From Cellulosilyticum sp. (lineage in GTDB: Bacteria; Bacillota; Clostridia; Lachnospirales; Cellulosilyticaceae), in NCBI GenBank assembly GCA_017941635.1, contig JAGAVZ010000206.1, positions 1 through 32,196 on the forward strand: DNA of 32,196 nucleotides, read 5' to 3'. The notes below the pieces were generated by a model, which saw only the letters and a program-made list of their open reading frames with translations, was not told the origin of the DNA and searched no databases. This document shows positions 1 to 7,503 of the stretch, one piece after another (within the stretch, counting starts at the first letter, position 1; each line of letters begins with the position of its first letter). Both the position numbers and the translations under genes were made by a program.

Positions 1-146
1 ACATTTAATCCTAGCTCATGCTCTGTCTCAGCTAAAATTACCCATAGTTTACGCCATGTTTTAAATTTCTTATCTTCAGAAAATAAATAAAGCATTTCAT
101 TACTAGCATATCTCCCTTGTAAAGGGCTTTTGTAAGCATTTCTCAT
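1..146 (-). CDS. purB: Adenylosuccinate lyase, N-terminal 48 residues (cut by window edge)
   Basis: Only the first 48 codons are inside the window. They begin [15 protein letters not shown] and continue with FKTWRKLW and AETEHELGL, which I recognise as the N-terminus of adenylosuccinate lyase of the fumarase/aspartase superfamily. The enzyme splits adenylosuccinate to AMP and fumarate, and SAICAR to AICAR, in purine synthesis. The ATG at 146-144 has an AAAGGA Shine-Dalgarno site about eight bases upstream and a good promoter 37 bases further up, so it is transcribed separately from rny, whose terminator lies between them. The catalytic residues are beyond the edge, so activity cannot be judged. 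The family call rests on sequence recognised from memory. Confidence 0.85.
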   Translation of the reverse strand, partial: MRNAYKSPLQGRYASNEMLYLFSEDKKFKTWRKLWVILAETEHELGLN

Positions 147-182
147 AACAAGTATCCTTTCATTTCATGTATTATTAATTTT

Positions 183-211
183 ATTATAAATTTAATCCAC
201 CAAAAAGGCAA
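183..211 (-). promoter_or_regulatory. Sigma-A-type promoter of purB
   Basis: On the minus strand, TTGCCT (211-206), a 17-bp spacer and a perfect TATAAT (188-183) lie shortly before the purB ribosome-binding site. No purine-box operator or riboswitch is evident in the roughly 170 bases between the rny terminator and purB. Confidence 0.6.
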
Positions 212-311
212 CAATTTTCGAACATTATTTTTCATAATTCGATATTCGTTCGACACACAGCATCATCTTCACCTAAAACCTTTCCTATATTATTCAAAAG
301 CTATTATTCCC

Positions 312-348
312 CAAAAATAAAAAAGACGTACTGAAAGGTACGTCTTTT
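312..348 (-). terminator. Rho-independent terminator after rny
   Basis: An 11-bp stem (321-331 with 338-348) and a six-base loop are followed on the minus strand by a run of T. It begins right after the rny stop codon. The arms end in A and T runs on both sides, so it could act in either direction. Confidence 0.85.
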
Positions 349-1911
349 TTATTTTGCATATTCCGTAGCTCTTGTTTCTCGGATAATACTTACTTTAATT
401 TGTCCTGGATATTCCAGATCATTTTCTATACGTTTAGTTACATCTCTAGCTAATAAAACTAAACCATGATCATCTACTTCTTCTGGCACAACCATAATAC
501 GCACTTCTCTACCCGCTTGAATTGCATAAGATTTATCTACACCTTTAAACGAAGTAGCAATCTCTTCTAGTTTTTGCAGACGTTTAATATATGTTTCTAA
601 TGTTTCACGTCTAGCACCTGGTCTAGCAGCGGAAATTGTATCTGCCGCTTGAACAATAATTGCTATAGCTGTTTCAGGATCCACATCTCCATGGTGTGCT
701 TCAACTGCATTAATAACAATTGCATTTTCACCATATTTTCTACAAAGATTTGCCCCAATAGCAACGTGAGAACCTTCTACTTCATAATCTACTGATTTAC
801 CAATATCATGAAGTAATCCGGCACGTTTAGCTAAACGTACATCTAATCCTAATTCACTTGCCATAAGCCCAGCTAAATTAGATACTTCTATAGAATGACG
901 AAGTACATTTTGTCCATAACTCGTCCTAAATTTCATCTTTCCTAATAAGCGAACAATCTCAGGATGTAAACCATGTACACCTGTCTCAAAAGTTGCAGCT
1001 TCTCCTTCTTCACGAATGATCACTTCTACTTCTTTCTTCGCTTTTTCAACCATCTCTTCTATACGAGCTGGATGAATACGTCCATCAACAATCAATTTTT
1101 CAAGAGCAATACGTGCAATTTCACGACGTATTGGATCAAATCCTGATAAAATAACTGCCTCTGGTGTATCGTCAATAATCAAATCAATACCTGTTAATGT
1201 CTCTAATGTACGGATATTTCTACCCTCACGTCCAATAATGCGCCCCTTCATTTCATCATTAGGCAACGGAACAACTGACACTGTTGTGTCTACTACATGA
1301 TCTACGGCACATTTTTGAATAGCATTTGTGATGATTTCTCTAGCCTTCTTATCAGCTTCTAATTTTGTCTTTGCTTCTATGTCTTTAATCATAATAGCTG
1401 ATTCATGCTTAATTTCTTCCTCAATAGTTCTTAAAAGATACTGTTTTGCTTCTGTTAGCGTTAACCCTGAAATACGTTCTAACTCTTGAAGTTGTTTTTC
1501 TCTAAGACTTTCAACTTCATCTTTTGTTTTTTCAACTTTATCCATTTTTCTTTGAAGTTGTTCTTCTTTTTGTTCTATTGCACTATTCTTTTTATCAAGA
1601 TTTTCTTCTTTATGGACAAGTCTTTTCTCTAATTGTTGAAGTTCTGTTCTTCTTTCGCGCACTTCTTTGTCTAATTCATTTTTTAGTTTGATATTTTCTT
1701 CTTTTGCTTCCAGTAAAACTTCTCTTTTCTTAGCTTCTCCAACTTTGATGGCATCATCTATAATTTTTCGGGACTTTTCTTCTGCGGATCCAATCTGAGC
1801 TTCTGCTTGACGTTTTCTATAAGAAAAGCCTCCCAAAAAGGCTACTATTCCAACAATTACTACTGCAATAACAATTCCTATAATAATTCCCAATTGTCCT
1901 ATTTTTACCAC
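349..1911 (-). CDS. rny: Ribonuclease Y (membrane-anchored endoribonuclease)
   Basis: At 520 residues this matches the usual length of RNase Y, the endonuclease that starts mRNA decay in many Firmicutes. Residues 5-30 form one hydrophobic membrane anchor. A charged coiled coil follows (about 32-200), then a KH RNA-binding domain with the GREG turn at 227-230, and an HD domain with the catalytic HD pair at 368-369 (LLHDIGK) and AHHGD near 405. The gene has its own strong promoter and terminator. The start is uncertain. An in-frame TAG lies just upstream, and the GTG at 1911-1909 overlaps the GGGAGG Shine-Dalgarno itself. The codon best spaced from GGAGG is an ATA at 1902-1900, and a TTG follows at 1893-1891. 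All three leave the anchor intact. Confidence 0.95.
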   Translation of the reverse strand: MVKIGQLGIIIGIVIAVVIVGIVAFLGGFSYRKRQAEAQIGSAEEKSRKIIDDAIKVGEAKKREVLLEAKEENIKLKNELDKEVRERRTELQQLEKRLVHKEENLDKKNSAIEQKEEQLQRKMDKVEKTKDEVESLREKQLQELERISGLTLTEAKQYLLRTIEEEIKHESAIMIKDIEAKTKLEADKKAREIITNAIQKCAVDHVVDTTVSVVPLPNDEMKGRIIGREGRNIRTLETLTGIDLIIDDTPEAVILSGFDPIRREIARIALEKLIVDGRIHPARIEEMVEKAKKEVEVIIREEGEAATFETGVHGLHPEIVRLLGKMKFRTSYGQNVLRHSIEVSNLAGLMASELGLDVRLAKRAGLLHDIGKSVDYEVEGSHVAIGANLCRKYGENAIVINAVEAHHGDVDPETAIAIIVQAADTISAARPGARRETLETYIKRLQKLEEIATSFKGVDKSYAIQAGREVRIMVVPEEVDDHGLVLLARDVTKRIENDLEYPGQIKVSIIRETRATEYAK

Positions 1912-1945
1912 CTCCCACTAATATCAATGTGCAAATAACATTATA

Positions 1946-1974
1946 ATTGTATAACTTTTTAAAAATGCTGTCAA
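1946..1974 (-). promoter_or_regulatory. Strong sigma-A promoter of rny
   Basis: On the minus strand, a consensus TTGACA (1974-1969), a spacer of exactly 17 bp and TACAAT (1951-1946) sit between the recA terminator and rny. This is one of the best promoter matches in the window. The leader is short, about 30 bases. Confidence 0.8.
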
Positions 1975-2009
1975 GCTTAGCACACCTTCATCAATACTAT
2001 TATTTACAA

Positions 2010-2037
2010 CAAAAAAAGATAGAATTTCTTCTATCTT
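2010..2037 (-). terminator. Rho-independent terminator after recA
   Basis: A 9-bp stem (2016-2024 with 2029-2037) closed by a four-base loop is followed on the minus strand by seven T. It lies 18 bases past the recA stop codon and separates recA from the rny promoter. Confidence 0.85.
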
Positions 2038-2054
2038 CCTCTGTCTATTTTCCA

Positions 2055-3125
2055 TTATTCTTGATCATCCATAAAATCATCGTCTAAAGCCGCTGCTTCT
2101 TCATCATGATTTGCATGTAAACTATCATCTTCTATTGTTTGTACACTATAGTGTTCTCTTACCTTGTTTTCAATCTCAAGCATTAACTCAGGATGCTCTT
2201 TGATATATTGTTTAGCGTTTTCACGTCCTTGACCAAGACGTAAGTCACCATAAGAATACCATGCACCACTTTTATTTACAATATCAATATTTGCTGCTAA
2301 ATCTAGCACATCCCCTTCTTTTGAAATCCCTTCACCATACATAATATCAAATTCTGCTTGTTGGAATGGTGGTGCTACTTTATTTTTAACAATTTTTACA
2401 CGTGTACGACTACCAATAAATTCATTGCTTTGTTTTAATGTTTCAATTTTACGTACATCCATTCTAACTGAAGCATAGAATTTAAGTGCTTTACCACCTG
2501 TAGTTGTTTCTGGGCTACCAAACATAACTCCTACTTTATCACGTAATTGGTTGATAAAGATTACTGTACATTTTGATTTATTAATAACACCTGTTAATTT
2601 TCTAAGTGCCTGTGACATTAATCTTGCTTGAAGCCCCATATGAGAATCTCCCATATCTCCTTCAATCTCAGCACGTGGTACTAATGCAGCAACAGAGTCA
2701 ATAACGACAATATCAATTGCACCTGAACGTACCATTGTCTCAGCAATCTCTAATGCCTGCTCACCATTATCTGGTTGAGAAATATAAAGCTCGTCAATAT
2801 TAACCCCTAATTTTCTTGCATAAGATGGATCCAAAGCATGCTCTGCATCAATAAACGCTGCGATACCACCTTGTTTTTGTACTTCTGCAATCATGTGTAA
2901 TGTAACTGTTGTTTTACCTGATGACTCTGGCCCGTAAATTTCAACAATTCTTCCCTTTGGAATACCACCTACACCTAAAGCAATATCTAAACTTAATGAA
3001 CCAGTTGGGAAAGTGTGTACATTTGTATCTGTTGCTTCCCCTAATTTCATAATTGAACCCTTACCAAACTGTTTTTGTATTTGTGAAATGGCAGCATCTA
3101 ATGCCTTTTTTGATTCTTCGTTCAT
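2055..3125 (-). CDS. recA: Recombinase RecA
   Basis: A 356-residue RecA, the ATP-dependent strand-exchange protein that also triggers LexA self-cleavage. The Walker A motif GPESSGKTT is at 65-73, the catalytic glutamate E95 is in DAEHALDP, Walker B (IVVIDS) is near 139-144, and loop L2 with the conserved [12 protein letters not shown] is at about 202-213. The C-terminus is the usual acidic tail (DDDFMDDQE). The ATG at 3125-3123 follows GAGGTG at good spacing. cinA lies just upstream on the same strand with no terminator between, the known cinA-recA order in several Firmicutes. recA also has its own promoter with a LexA box, so it can be induced independently. Confidence 0.98.
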   Translation of the reverse strand: MNEESKKALDAAISQIQKQFGKGSIMKLGEATDTNVHTFPTGSLSLDIALGVGGIPKGRIVEIYGPESSGKTTVTLHMIAEVQKQGGIAAFIDAEHALDPSYARKLGVNIDELYISQPDNGEQALEIAETMVRSGAIDIVVIDSVAALVPRAEIEGDMGDSHMGLQARLMSQALRKLTGVINKSKCTVIFINQLRDKVGVMFGSPETTTGGKALKFYASVRMDVRKIETLKQSNEFIGSRTRVKIVKNKVAPPFQQAEFDIMYGEGISKEGDVLDLAANIDIVNKSGAWYSYGDLRLGQGRENAKQYIKEHPELMLEIENKVREHYSVQTIEDDSLHANHDEEAAALDDDFMDDQE

Positions 3126-3145
3126 TTAATCACCTCATCTTCAAT

Positions 3146-3159
3146 CGAACATTTGTTCT
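3146..3159 (-). promoter_or_regulatory. LexA (DinR-type SOS) box in the recA promoter
   Basis: The site reads CGAACATTTGTTCT on the plus strand. It matches the Bacillus-type SOS consensus CGAACnnnnGTTCG at every defined base but the last. It lies just downstream of the recA -10 hexamer, over the probable transcription start, where LexA would block initiation. Confidence 0.85.
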
Positions 3160-3165
3160 AAAAGT

Positions 3166-3194
3166 ATTATAACTAACTTTTCCTTATCTGGCAA
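3166..3194 (-). promoter_or_regulatory. Sigma-A promoter of recA
   Basis: On the minus strand, TTGCCA (3194-3189), a 17-bp spacer and a perfect TATAAT (3171-3166) begin nine bases past the cinA stop codon. Together with the LexA box this gives recA a private SOS-inducible promoter. Confidence 0.8.
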
Positions 3195-3202
3195 GTACAT
3201 TT

Positions 3203-4432
3203 TTACTGTAACTTTTTGTATAATCTAAATAAAATTTCTTTTACTGTTCTCTCACGATTTTCTTGACGCGTACCATGTAGTTGTAGTTTGAAAACTTCTG
3301 TACCTTGAGGCATAGCAATACCTATATAGACAAGTCCAACAGGCTTAGTAGGCGTTCCACCTCCAGGACCAGCAATCCCTGTAGAAGAAAGTCCAATATC
3401 AGCCCCTGTAGCTTTTCTAATACCTTCTGCCATCTGCTTAGCTGTCTCTTCACTTACTGCCCCAACAGAGTCTAATGTCTCTTTTTTGACACCTACATAT
3501 TTCATTTTGGCCTCATTACTATACGTCACAATACCTTCTTTAAAACAGATAGAAACGCCGCCACAGTTCACCAAAGTGGCTGCAATGAGTCCACCTGTAC
3601 ATGATTCCACAGTCGCTACAGTTAAATGCTGTTTTAAAAGTAAGCTGACTACTTTTTCTTCAAGTTCTTCATTATTATACCCTATTATCCATGGCCCTAA
3701 ACACTGTTCTATCTTCTCTTTCATCGCATCTATCTTGTCTGTAAGCACTGCTTGCTCCGTAGCATATGCCGCTATTCTAACGATTACTTCCCCTTTTCCT
3801 ACATAAGTCGCAACGTTTACCCCTTCACCATCTCCCAAAAGAGGTGCTATACGCGTAGCAAGCTCACTTTCCCCTAATCCAAAGCATTTAATATCTATAG
3901 ATTCATAATAATGAGATACTTTTTCTTTAAAAAATGGAATCACGTAGTTGTCAAACATATGTTTCATTTCTTTTGGAGGTCCTGGTAATAAAATAATCGT
4001 TTTTCCTTGTTGCTCTAAAATACACCCAGGTGCTGTTCCACAATCATTGGCGAGTATATAAGCTTCTTTAGGAAAGGCCGCTTGTTTTTGATTATTAGAT
4101 GTCATTGCACGTTCTCTTTTTTCAAAGTATTGCTTGAGTTTTTCTAGTTCCTCCGGAATAATTTCCATAGACAAACCTAAGATTTCACATACTACTTCTT
4201 TTGTTAAATCATCTGGTGTTGGTCCTAATCCACCCGTTAATACAATAACATCTGTACGTTTCATCGCAAGCTGTACAGCTTCTTTGATAACATCAGAATC
4301 ATCTCCAATAACTGTCATATACATTGGACTTATGCCTAACTTCTGCATACTTCTAGCCAAATAACTTGCATTTGTATTTACTGTATGACCATATAGTACT
4401 TCATTCCCAACAGCGATTATTTCAATCTTCAT
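3203..4432 (-). CDS. cinA: CinA family protein (NMN deamidase / competence-damage protein)
   Basis: A full-length 409-residue two-domain CinA. The N-terminal MoaB/Mog-like domain (about 1-170) carries VLTGGLGPTPDD near 64-75 and the LPGPPKEM turn near 149-156. The C-terminal PncC-like domain (about 255-409) has the catalytic serine S277 in VESCTGG and the glycine-rich TGIAGPGGGTP near 351-361. In characterised relatives the C-terminal domain deamidates nicotinamide mononucleotide, and the N-terminal domain has ADP-ribose pyrophosphatase activity. The ATG at 4432 follows AAAGGA about ten bases upstream. The gene lies directly before recA with no terminator between, so read-through into recA is likely. 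A pgsA gene, often next to cinA, is absent here. Confidence 0.95.
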   Translation of the reverse strand: MKIEIIAVGNEVLYGHTVNTNASYLARSMQKLGISPMYMTVIGDDSDVIKEAVQLAMKRTDVIVLTGGLGPTPDDLTKEVVCEILGLSMEIIPEELEKLKQYFEKRERAMTSNNQKQAAFPKEAYILANDCGTAPGCILEQQGKTIILLPGPPKEMKHMFDNYVIPFFKEKVSHYYESIDIKCFGLGESELATRIAPLLGDGEGVNVATYVGKGEVIVRIAAYATEQAVLTDKIDAMKEKIEQCLGPWIIGYNNEELEEKVVSLLLKQHLTVATVESCTGGLIAATLVNCGGVSICFKEGIVTYSNEAKMKYVGVKKETLDSVGAVSEETAKQMAEGIRKATGADIGLSSTGIAGPGGGTPTKPVGLVYIGIAMPQGTEVFKLQLHGTRQENRERTVKEILFRLYKKLQ

Positions 4433-4484
4433 TTTCTACCATTCCTTTCTCTATTTTATTTCCTATATTATTTCATTTCAAATG

Positions 4485-4493
4485 ATTATAACA
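4485..4493 (-). promoter_or_regulatory. Extended -10 promoter of cinA
   Basis: On the minus strand TGTTATAAT (4493-4485) is a consensus extended -10 element. I see no convincing -35 hexamer at the right distance, which fits extended -10 promoters. It lies 52 bases before the cinA start codon. Confidence 0.55.
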
Positions 4494-4549
4494 TATCTTG
4501 CTTTATAACTTTTATAAAAATAGTCTATTCCTTACTTAATCTGACAAAC

Positions 4550-4578
4550 AAAAAAAAGAAGGCACTAATTTCCTTCTT
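4550..4578 (-). terminator. Terminator overlapping the end of the Cys/His small-protein gene
   Basis: A 7-bp stem (4556-4562 with 4572-4578) and a nine-base loop are followed on the minus strand by eight T. The 5' arm of the hairpin lies inside the last codons of the gene and the stop codon is in the loop. Confidence 0.75.
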
Positions 4579-4912
4579 CTTGTTTTTTCTTTATAAAAGC
4601 TTCTCTACACTCCCAAGAGCAAAAGCAATGTTCTTTTTCGCCATATACAATACGATATGCTTTATTCTCCTCAATAGACTTACCACAGATTTCATCAATT
4701 ACTTGATTTGAAACGACTGATTCTTTCTTTTCTGATTGTGGTGTCTTTTCAATAATTTTTACTTCACCATTTACAATAGTAATTCCTTGGATATTAGGAT
4801 TATCTTTGTGCATTTTTATAAGTTTCTTTATTTTAAATATATATCTTGTTAAATTAAATAAACTGATAATCCCAATTAGTAATATCATGTTGACGATAAA
4901 ATCAAGTACCAC
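4565..4912 (-). CDS. Small membrane-anchored protein with a TRASH/YHS-like Cys cluster
   Basis: About 115 residues, family not firmly recognised. The first 25 or so residues form a single membrane segment, then a basic stretch (KIKKLIKMHK), a linker with charged residues, and a C-terminal cluster of the form CG-x18-HCFCSWEC. That spacing resembles the TRASH/YHS-type zinc or metal-binding fold, so a metal-binding role on the cytoplasmic side is a reasonable guess. I chose the GTG at 4912-4910 because GAGGTG lies six bases upstream; a GTG three codons earlier (4921) overlaps that Shine-Dalgarno. It stands alone between two terminators, with a TATAAT at 4948-4943 as a probable -10. Confidence 0.7.
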   Translation of the reverse strand: MVLDFIVNMILLIGIISLFNLTRYIFKIKKLIKMHKDNPNIQGITIVNGEVKIIEKTPQSEKKESVVSNQVIDEICGKSIEENKAYRIVYGEKEHCFCSWECREAFIKKKQEEGN

Positions 4913-5045
4913 TTTCGTCACCTCTTCAAATTTTTTGCTTTTATTATAGCCTATGCATATGAATAAAATTTAAACATTGATTTTAATCTATTTAAAAAAA
5001 CTTTATACTTTTTTTATTTAAGTAAACTGCTTATAGCTTCCTAAG

Positions 5046-5070
5046 AAAAAAGGAGCTTATTGCTCCCCTT
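5046..5070 (-). terminator. Terminator after the DUF624 gene
   Basis: A GC-rich 5-bp core stem (GGAGC at 5052-5056 with GCTCC at 5062-5066) is extended by G-U and A-U pairs and followed on the minus strand by six T. The stop codon of the gene falls in the loop. Confidence 0.75.
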
Positions 5071-5818
5071 TGTCACTTATTTCAATCTGCTTACTCATTT
5101 CTAGAGCCACTGCACTTTCTTCATAACTATCTATTTCTTCTTCATAGACTTCATATTCCTCTTCATCCAACTCTACTTCATGAAGTTCATCATTTTCTTT
5201 TGAAGCCATAATATAACTTGTAAAGAGCGGTTGCATAATATAAGATTGCCCAAATACAATCAAACTTGGGGCTACAATAATTGCCAGTGGCATTTTGACA
5301 ATAAGAAATCCCAAAATCGCTATAACAACTAGATTCCATACTGTTGTTAATAAATGTCTATGTGTCATCACAAAAGCCGTTTTTAAAATAGCCTTAGTTG
5401 ACATATCAAAACGAGATAATAGTCCCCATGAATAACTATGTATATTAATCACTTCAAATCCAAATATAAGCGTGATTGGTATGATGAATTTTAAGTATGA
5501 AATTTCTTCCCCTGAATAAATTGCACCTATGATAAATGATACATATAGCCCTAAACTTACAAATGCAATCGTCATTAATATTGAAAGTGGTACAGATTGT
5601 CTAAAGTTCTGTTTAAAGCTTTTAAAGAAATCTTTTGCCACATAAGTTTGCTCTCTTCTGATTTTCTTTCCCAATACATAATAAAGTGCTGTTGTAGAAG
5701 CTCCCATTGTAATAATGCCTAAACAGCAAACCCACCATAGTAGCCCTAATATAATCATATCTGCTACTTCACCCATAAATACCCATATAGGTGAATCTAA
5801 ATTAAAAATGCCAGACAT
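5057..5818 (-). CDS. DUF624 (YesL-like) integral membrane protein
   Basis: About 253 residues with five or six predicted membrane segments. The N-terminus is typical of DUF624/YesL proteins: a short SPIWVFMGEVADMIIL opening, a WW-containing helix, then TMGASTTALYYVLGK near 40-55. The family is common in Firmicutes and often sits by sugar-uptake genes, but its function is not established and there is no sugar locus here. The last 45 or so residues are very acidic (EEEYEVYEEEIDSYEE), an extension I do not associate with the family. The ATG at 5818-5816 has AAGGAGG eight bases upstream; an in-frame TTG seven codons earlier has no such site. It is transcribed divergently from argG. Confidence 0.85.
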   Translation of the reverse strand: MSGIFNLDSPIWVFMGEVADMIILGLLWWVCCLGIITMGASTTALYYVLGKKIRREQTYVAKDFFKSFKQNFRQSVPLSILMTIAFVSLGLYVSFIIGAIYSGEEISYLKFIIPITLIFGFEVINIHSYSWGLLSRFDMSTKAILKTAFVMTHRHLLTTVWNLVVIAILGFLIVKMPLAIIVAPSLIVFGQSYIMQPLFTSYIMASKENDELHEVELDEEEYEVYEEEIDSYEESAVALEMSKQIEISDKGEQ

Positions 5819-6019
5819 TGTCTTGCCCTCCTTGAACAATAAACTAAGTTCGTTTTCTTTAAGTATACTACATTTCTCGTATGTTTTCTATATTATATCA
5901 TCATTATGTATATTTTATAAAATTTCCTATTCATTTTTTAAAATTGTACAAGTTTTTCTCTATACTTGTTTTTTATATTTTATAATTTTATAATATATTT
6001 AATTTTATTCAAAAATATA

Positions 6020-6053
6020 TTGAAATTACTTTTAATTAATGTATAATTATACG
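6020..6053 (+). promoter_or_regulatory. argG promoter with overlapping ARG box
   Basis: TTGAAA (6020-6025), a 16-bp spacer and TATAAT (6042-6047) form the promoter. The -10 lies inside a near-perfect inverted repeat TGTATAATTATACG (6040-6053; six of seven base pairs), which resembles the palindromic ARG box bound by the arginine repressor ArgR/AhrC. Repressor binding there would exclude RNA polymerase when arginine is plentiful. The promoter match is direct; the assignment to ArgR is inferred from the gene it serves. Confidence 0.65.
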
Positions 6054-6096
6054 CATAGTTTAATATATTTACATTAAAGTATGAGGGGGACTTATC

Positions 6097-7308
6097 ATGA
6101 AAGAAAAAGTTGTATTAGCATATTCTGGTGGATTAGATACTTCAGTTTTAATCCCATGGCTTAAAGAAAATTATGATTACGATGTAATCGCTGTTTGTAT
6201 AAATGTAGGTCAAGATGCAGAACTTGTCGGTTTAGAAGAAAGAGCATTTTCCATGGGTGTTAGTAAAGTCTATGTTGAAAATGTAAAAGATGAATTCATG
6301 AAAGAATATGTATTCCCAATGATTCAATCTGGTGCAGTATATGAATCAAAATATTATCTTGGAACTTCTATCGCACGTGCAGTTATTGCTAAAACACTTG
6401 TACGTATTGCTGAACAAGAAGGTGCAACAGCTATTTGTCATGGTTGTACAGGTAAAGGTAATGACCAAATTCGTTTCGAATTAGGAATTGCTGCACTTAA
6501 TCCACACTTAAAAGTTATTGCACCATGGAGAATTTGGGATATTTCTTCTCGTGAAGAAGAAATTGAATATCTTGAACAACGTGGTCTTCCTGTTCCAATG
6601 AAAAAAGATGATAGCTATAGCCGTGACCGTAATATGTGGCACATCTCTCATGAAGGTCTTGAACTTGAAGATCCATGGAATGCTCCAAACTATGATCACT
6701 TACTCAAATTAGGTGTTTCTCCTGAAAAAGCACCAGATGTGGCAACAACCATTACTTTAACATTTGAAGAAGGTATTCCAACCAAATTAGATGGCAAAGA
6801 TATGGACCCATCTGCACTTCTTGAAAAACTCAACGAACTTGGTGGCGTAAATGGTATTGGTATTTCGGATATCGTTGAAAACCGTGTAGTTGGTATGAAA
6901 TCTCGTGGTGTTTATGAAACACCAGGTGGAACTATTCTTTATGCTGCTCATGAAGAGCTTGAACACCTTACACTTGATCGTGAAACATACCGTTACAAAC
7001 AAGAAATCGCTCTTGAATATGCAGATCTTATTTACAATGGCAAGTGGTTTACACCACTTCGTGAAGCACTTCAAGCTTTCGTAACTAGCACACAAAAAGT
7101 GGTTACAGGTGAAGTTAAATTAAAACTTTACAAAGGCAATATCATTCCTCAAGGTGCTTCTTCTCCATATTCGCTTTATAGTGAATCTCTTGCAAGCTTT
7201 ACAACAGGTGATTTATACGATCACAAAGATGCAACTGGTTTCATCAACTTATATGGTTTACCACTTCGTGTACGTGCTTTAATGGAAGCTCAAAACAAGA
7301 ATAACTAA
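6097..7308 (+). CDS. argG: Argininosuccinate synthase
   Basis: A full-length 403-residue enzyme that joins citrulline and aspartate with ATP to give argininosuccinate, the seventh step of arginine synthesis. The PP-loop SGGLDTS at 10-16 binds ATP, and [13 protein letters not shown] near 115-128 is the conserved citrulline/aspartate-site segment. Other family landmarks are [12 protein letters not shown] and [13 protein letters not shown]. The ATG at 6097 follows GAGGGGGA at normal spacing. argH lies downstream on the same strand but a strong terminator separates the two, so they are probably two transcripts, both under arginine control. The earlier arginine genes are not in the window. Confidence 0.98.
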   Translation: MKEKVVLAYSGGLDTSVLIPWLKENYDYDVIAVCINVGQDAELVGLEERAFSMGVSKVYVENVKDEFMKEYVFPMIQSGAVYESKYYLGTSIARAVIAKTLVRIAEQEGATAICHGCTGKGNDQIRFELGIAALNPHLKVIAPWRIWDISSREEEIEYLEQRGLPVPMKKDDSYSRDRNMWHISHEGLELEDPWNAPNYDHLLKLGVSPEKAPDVATTITLTFEEGIPTKLDGKDMDPSALLEKLNELGGVNGIGISDIVENRVVGMKSRGVYETPGGTILYAAHEELEHLTLDRETYRYKQEIALEYADLIYNGKWFTPLREALQAFVTSTQKVVTGEVKLKLYKGNIIPQGASSPYSLYSESLASFTTGDLYDHKDATGFINLYGLPLRVRALMEAQNKNN

Positions 7309-7331
7309 AGCCAATATGCTTTATTTACTTC

Positions 7332-7371
7332 AAAAGAAAAAGATATCTTTCTAAAGATATCTTTTTCTTTT
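7332..7371 (+). terminator. Strong terminator between argG and argH
   Basis: A 17-bp perfect stem (7332-7348 with 7355-7371) has a six-base loop and an A-rich 5' arm and T-rich 3' arm, 23 bases past the argG stop. The arms are symmetrical enough to act on both strands. Confidence 0.85.
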
Positions 7372-7450
7372 ATCTACTACCTGGCTTGATTTCATGACTA
7401 CATCTATCCTAATATACAAGTTCCTTAAGACATTAGTTTTTGAAACAAGC

Positions 7451-7466
7451 ATTTATTTTTATTCAT
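7451..7466 (+). promoter_or_regulatory. Candidate ARG box upstream of argH
   Basis: Read on the minus strand the site is ATGAATAAAAATAAAT. Its first 12 bases match the core of the Bacillus ARG-box consensus as I remember it, but the second half departs from the palindrome. It lies 37 bases before the argH start codon. The promoter itself is unclear; TTGATT at 7386 with TAATAT at 7410 (18-bp spacer) is the best I can offer. Confidence 0.5.
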
Positions 7467-7503
7467 ACAGATTACTTTATTACTATTCTTAGGAGGTTAT
7501 ACT

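Noticed and set aside
3486-4364. Plus-strand reading frames opposite cinA
   Set aside because: They lack ribosome-binding sites and lie wholly antisense to a clear full-length cinA; the low complexity comes from the complement of its codons.
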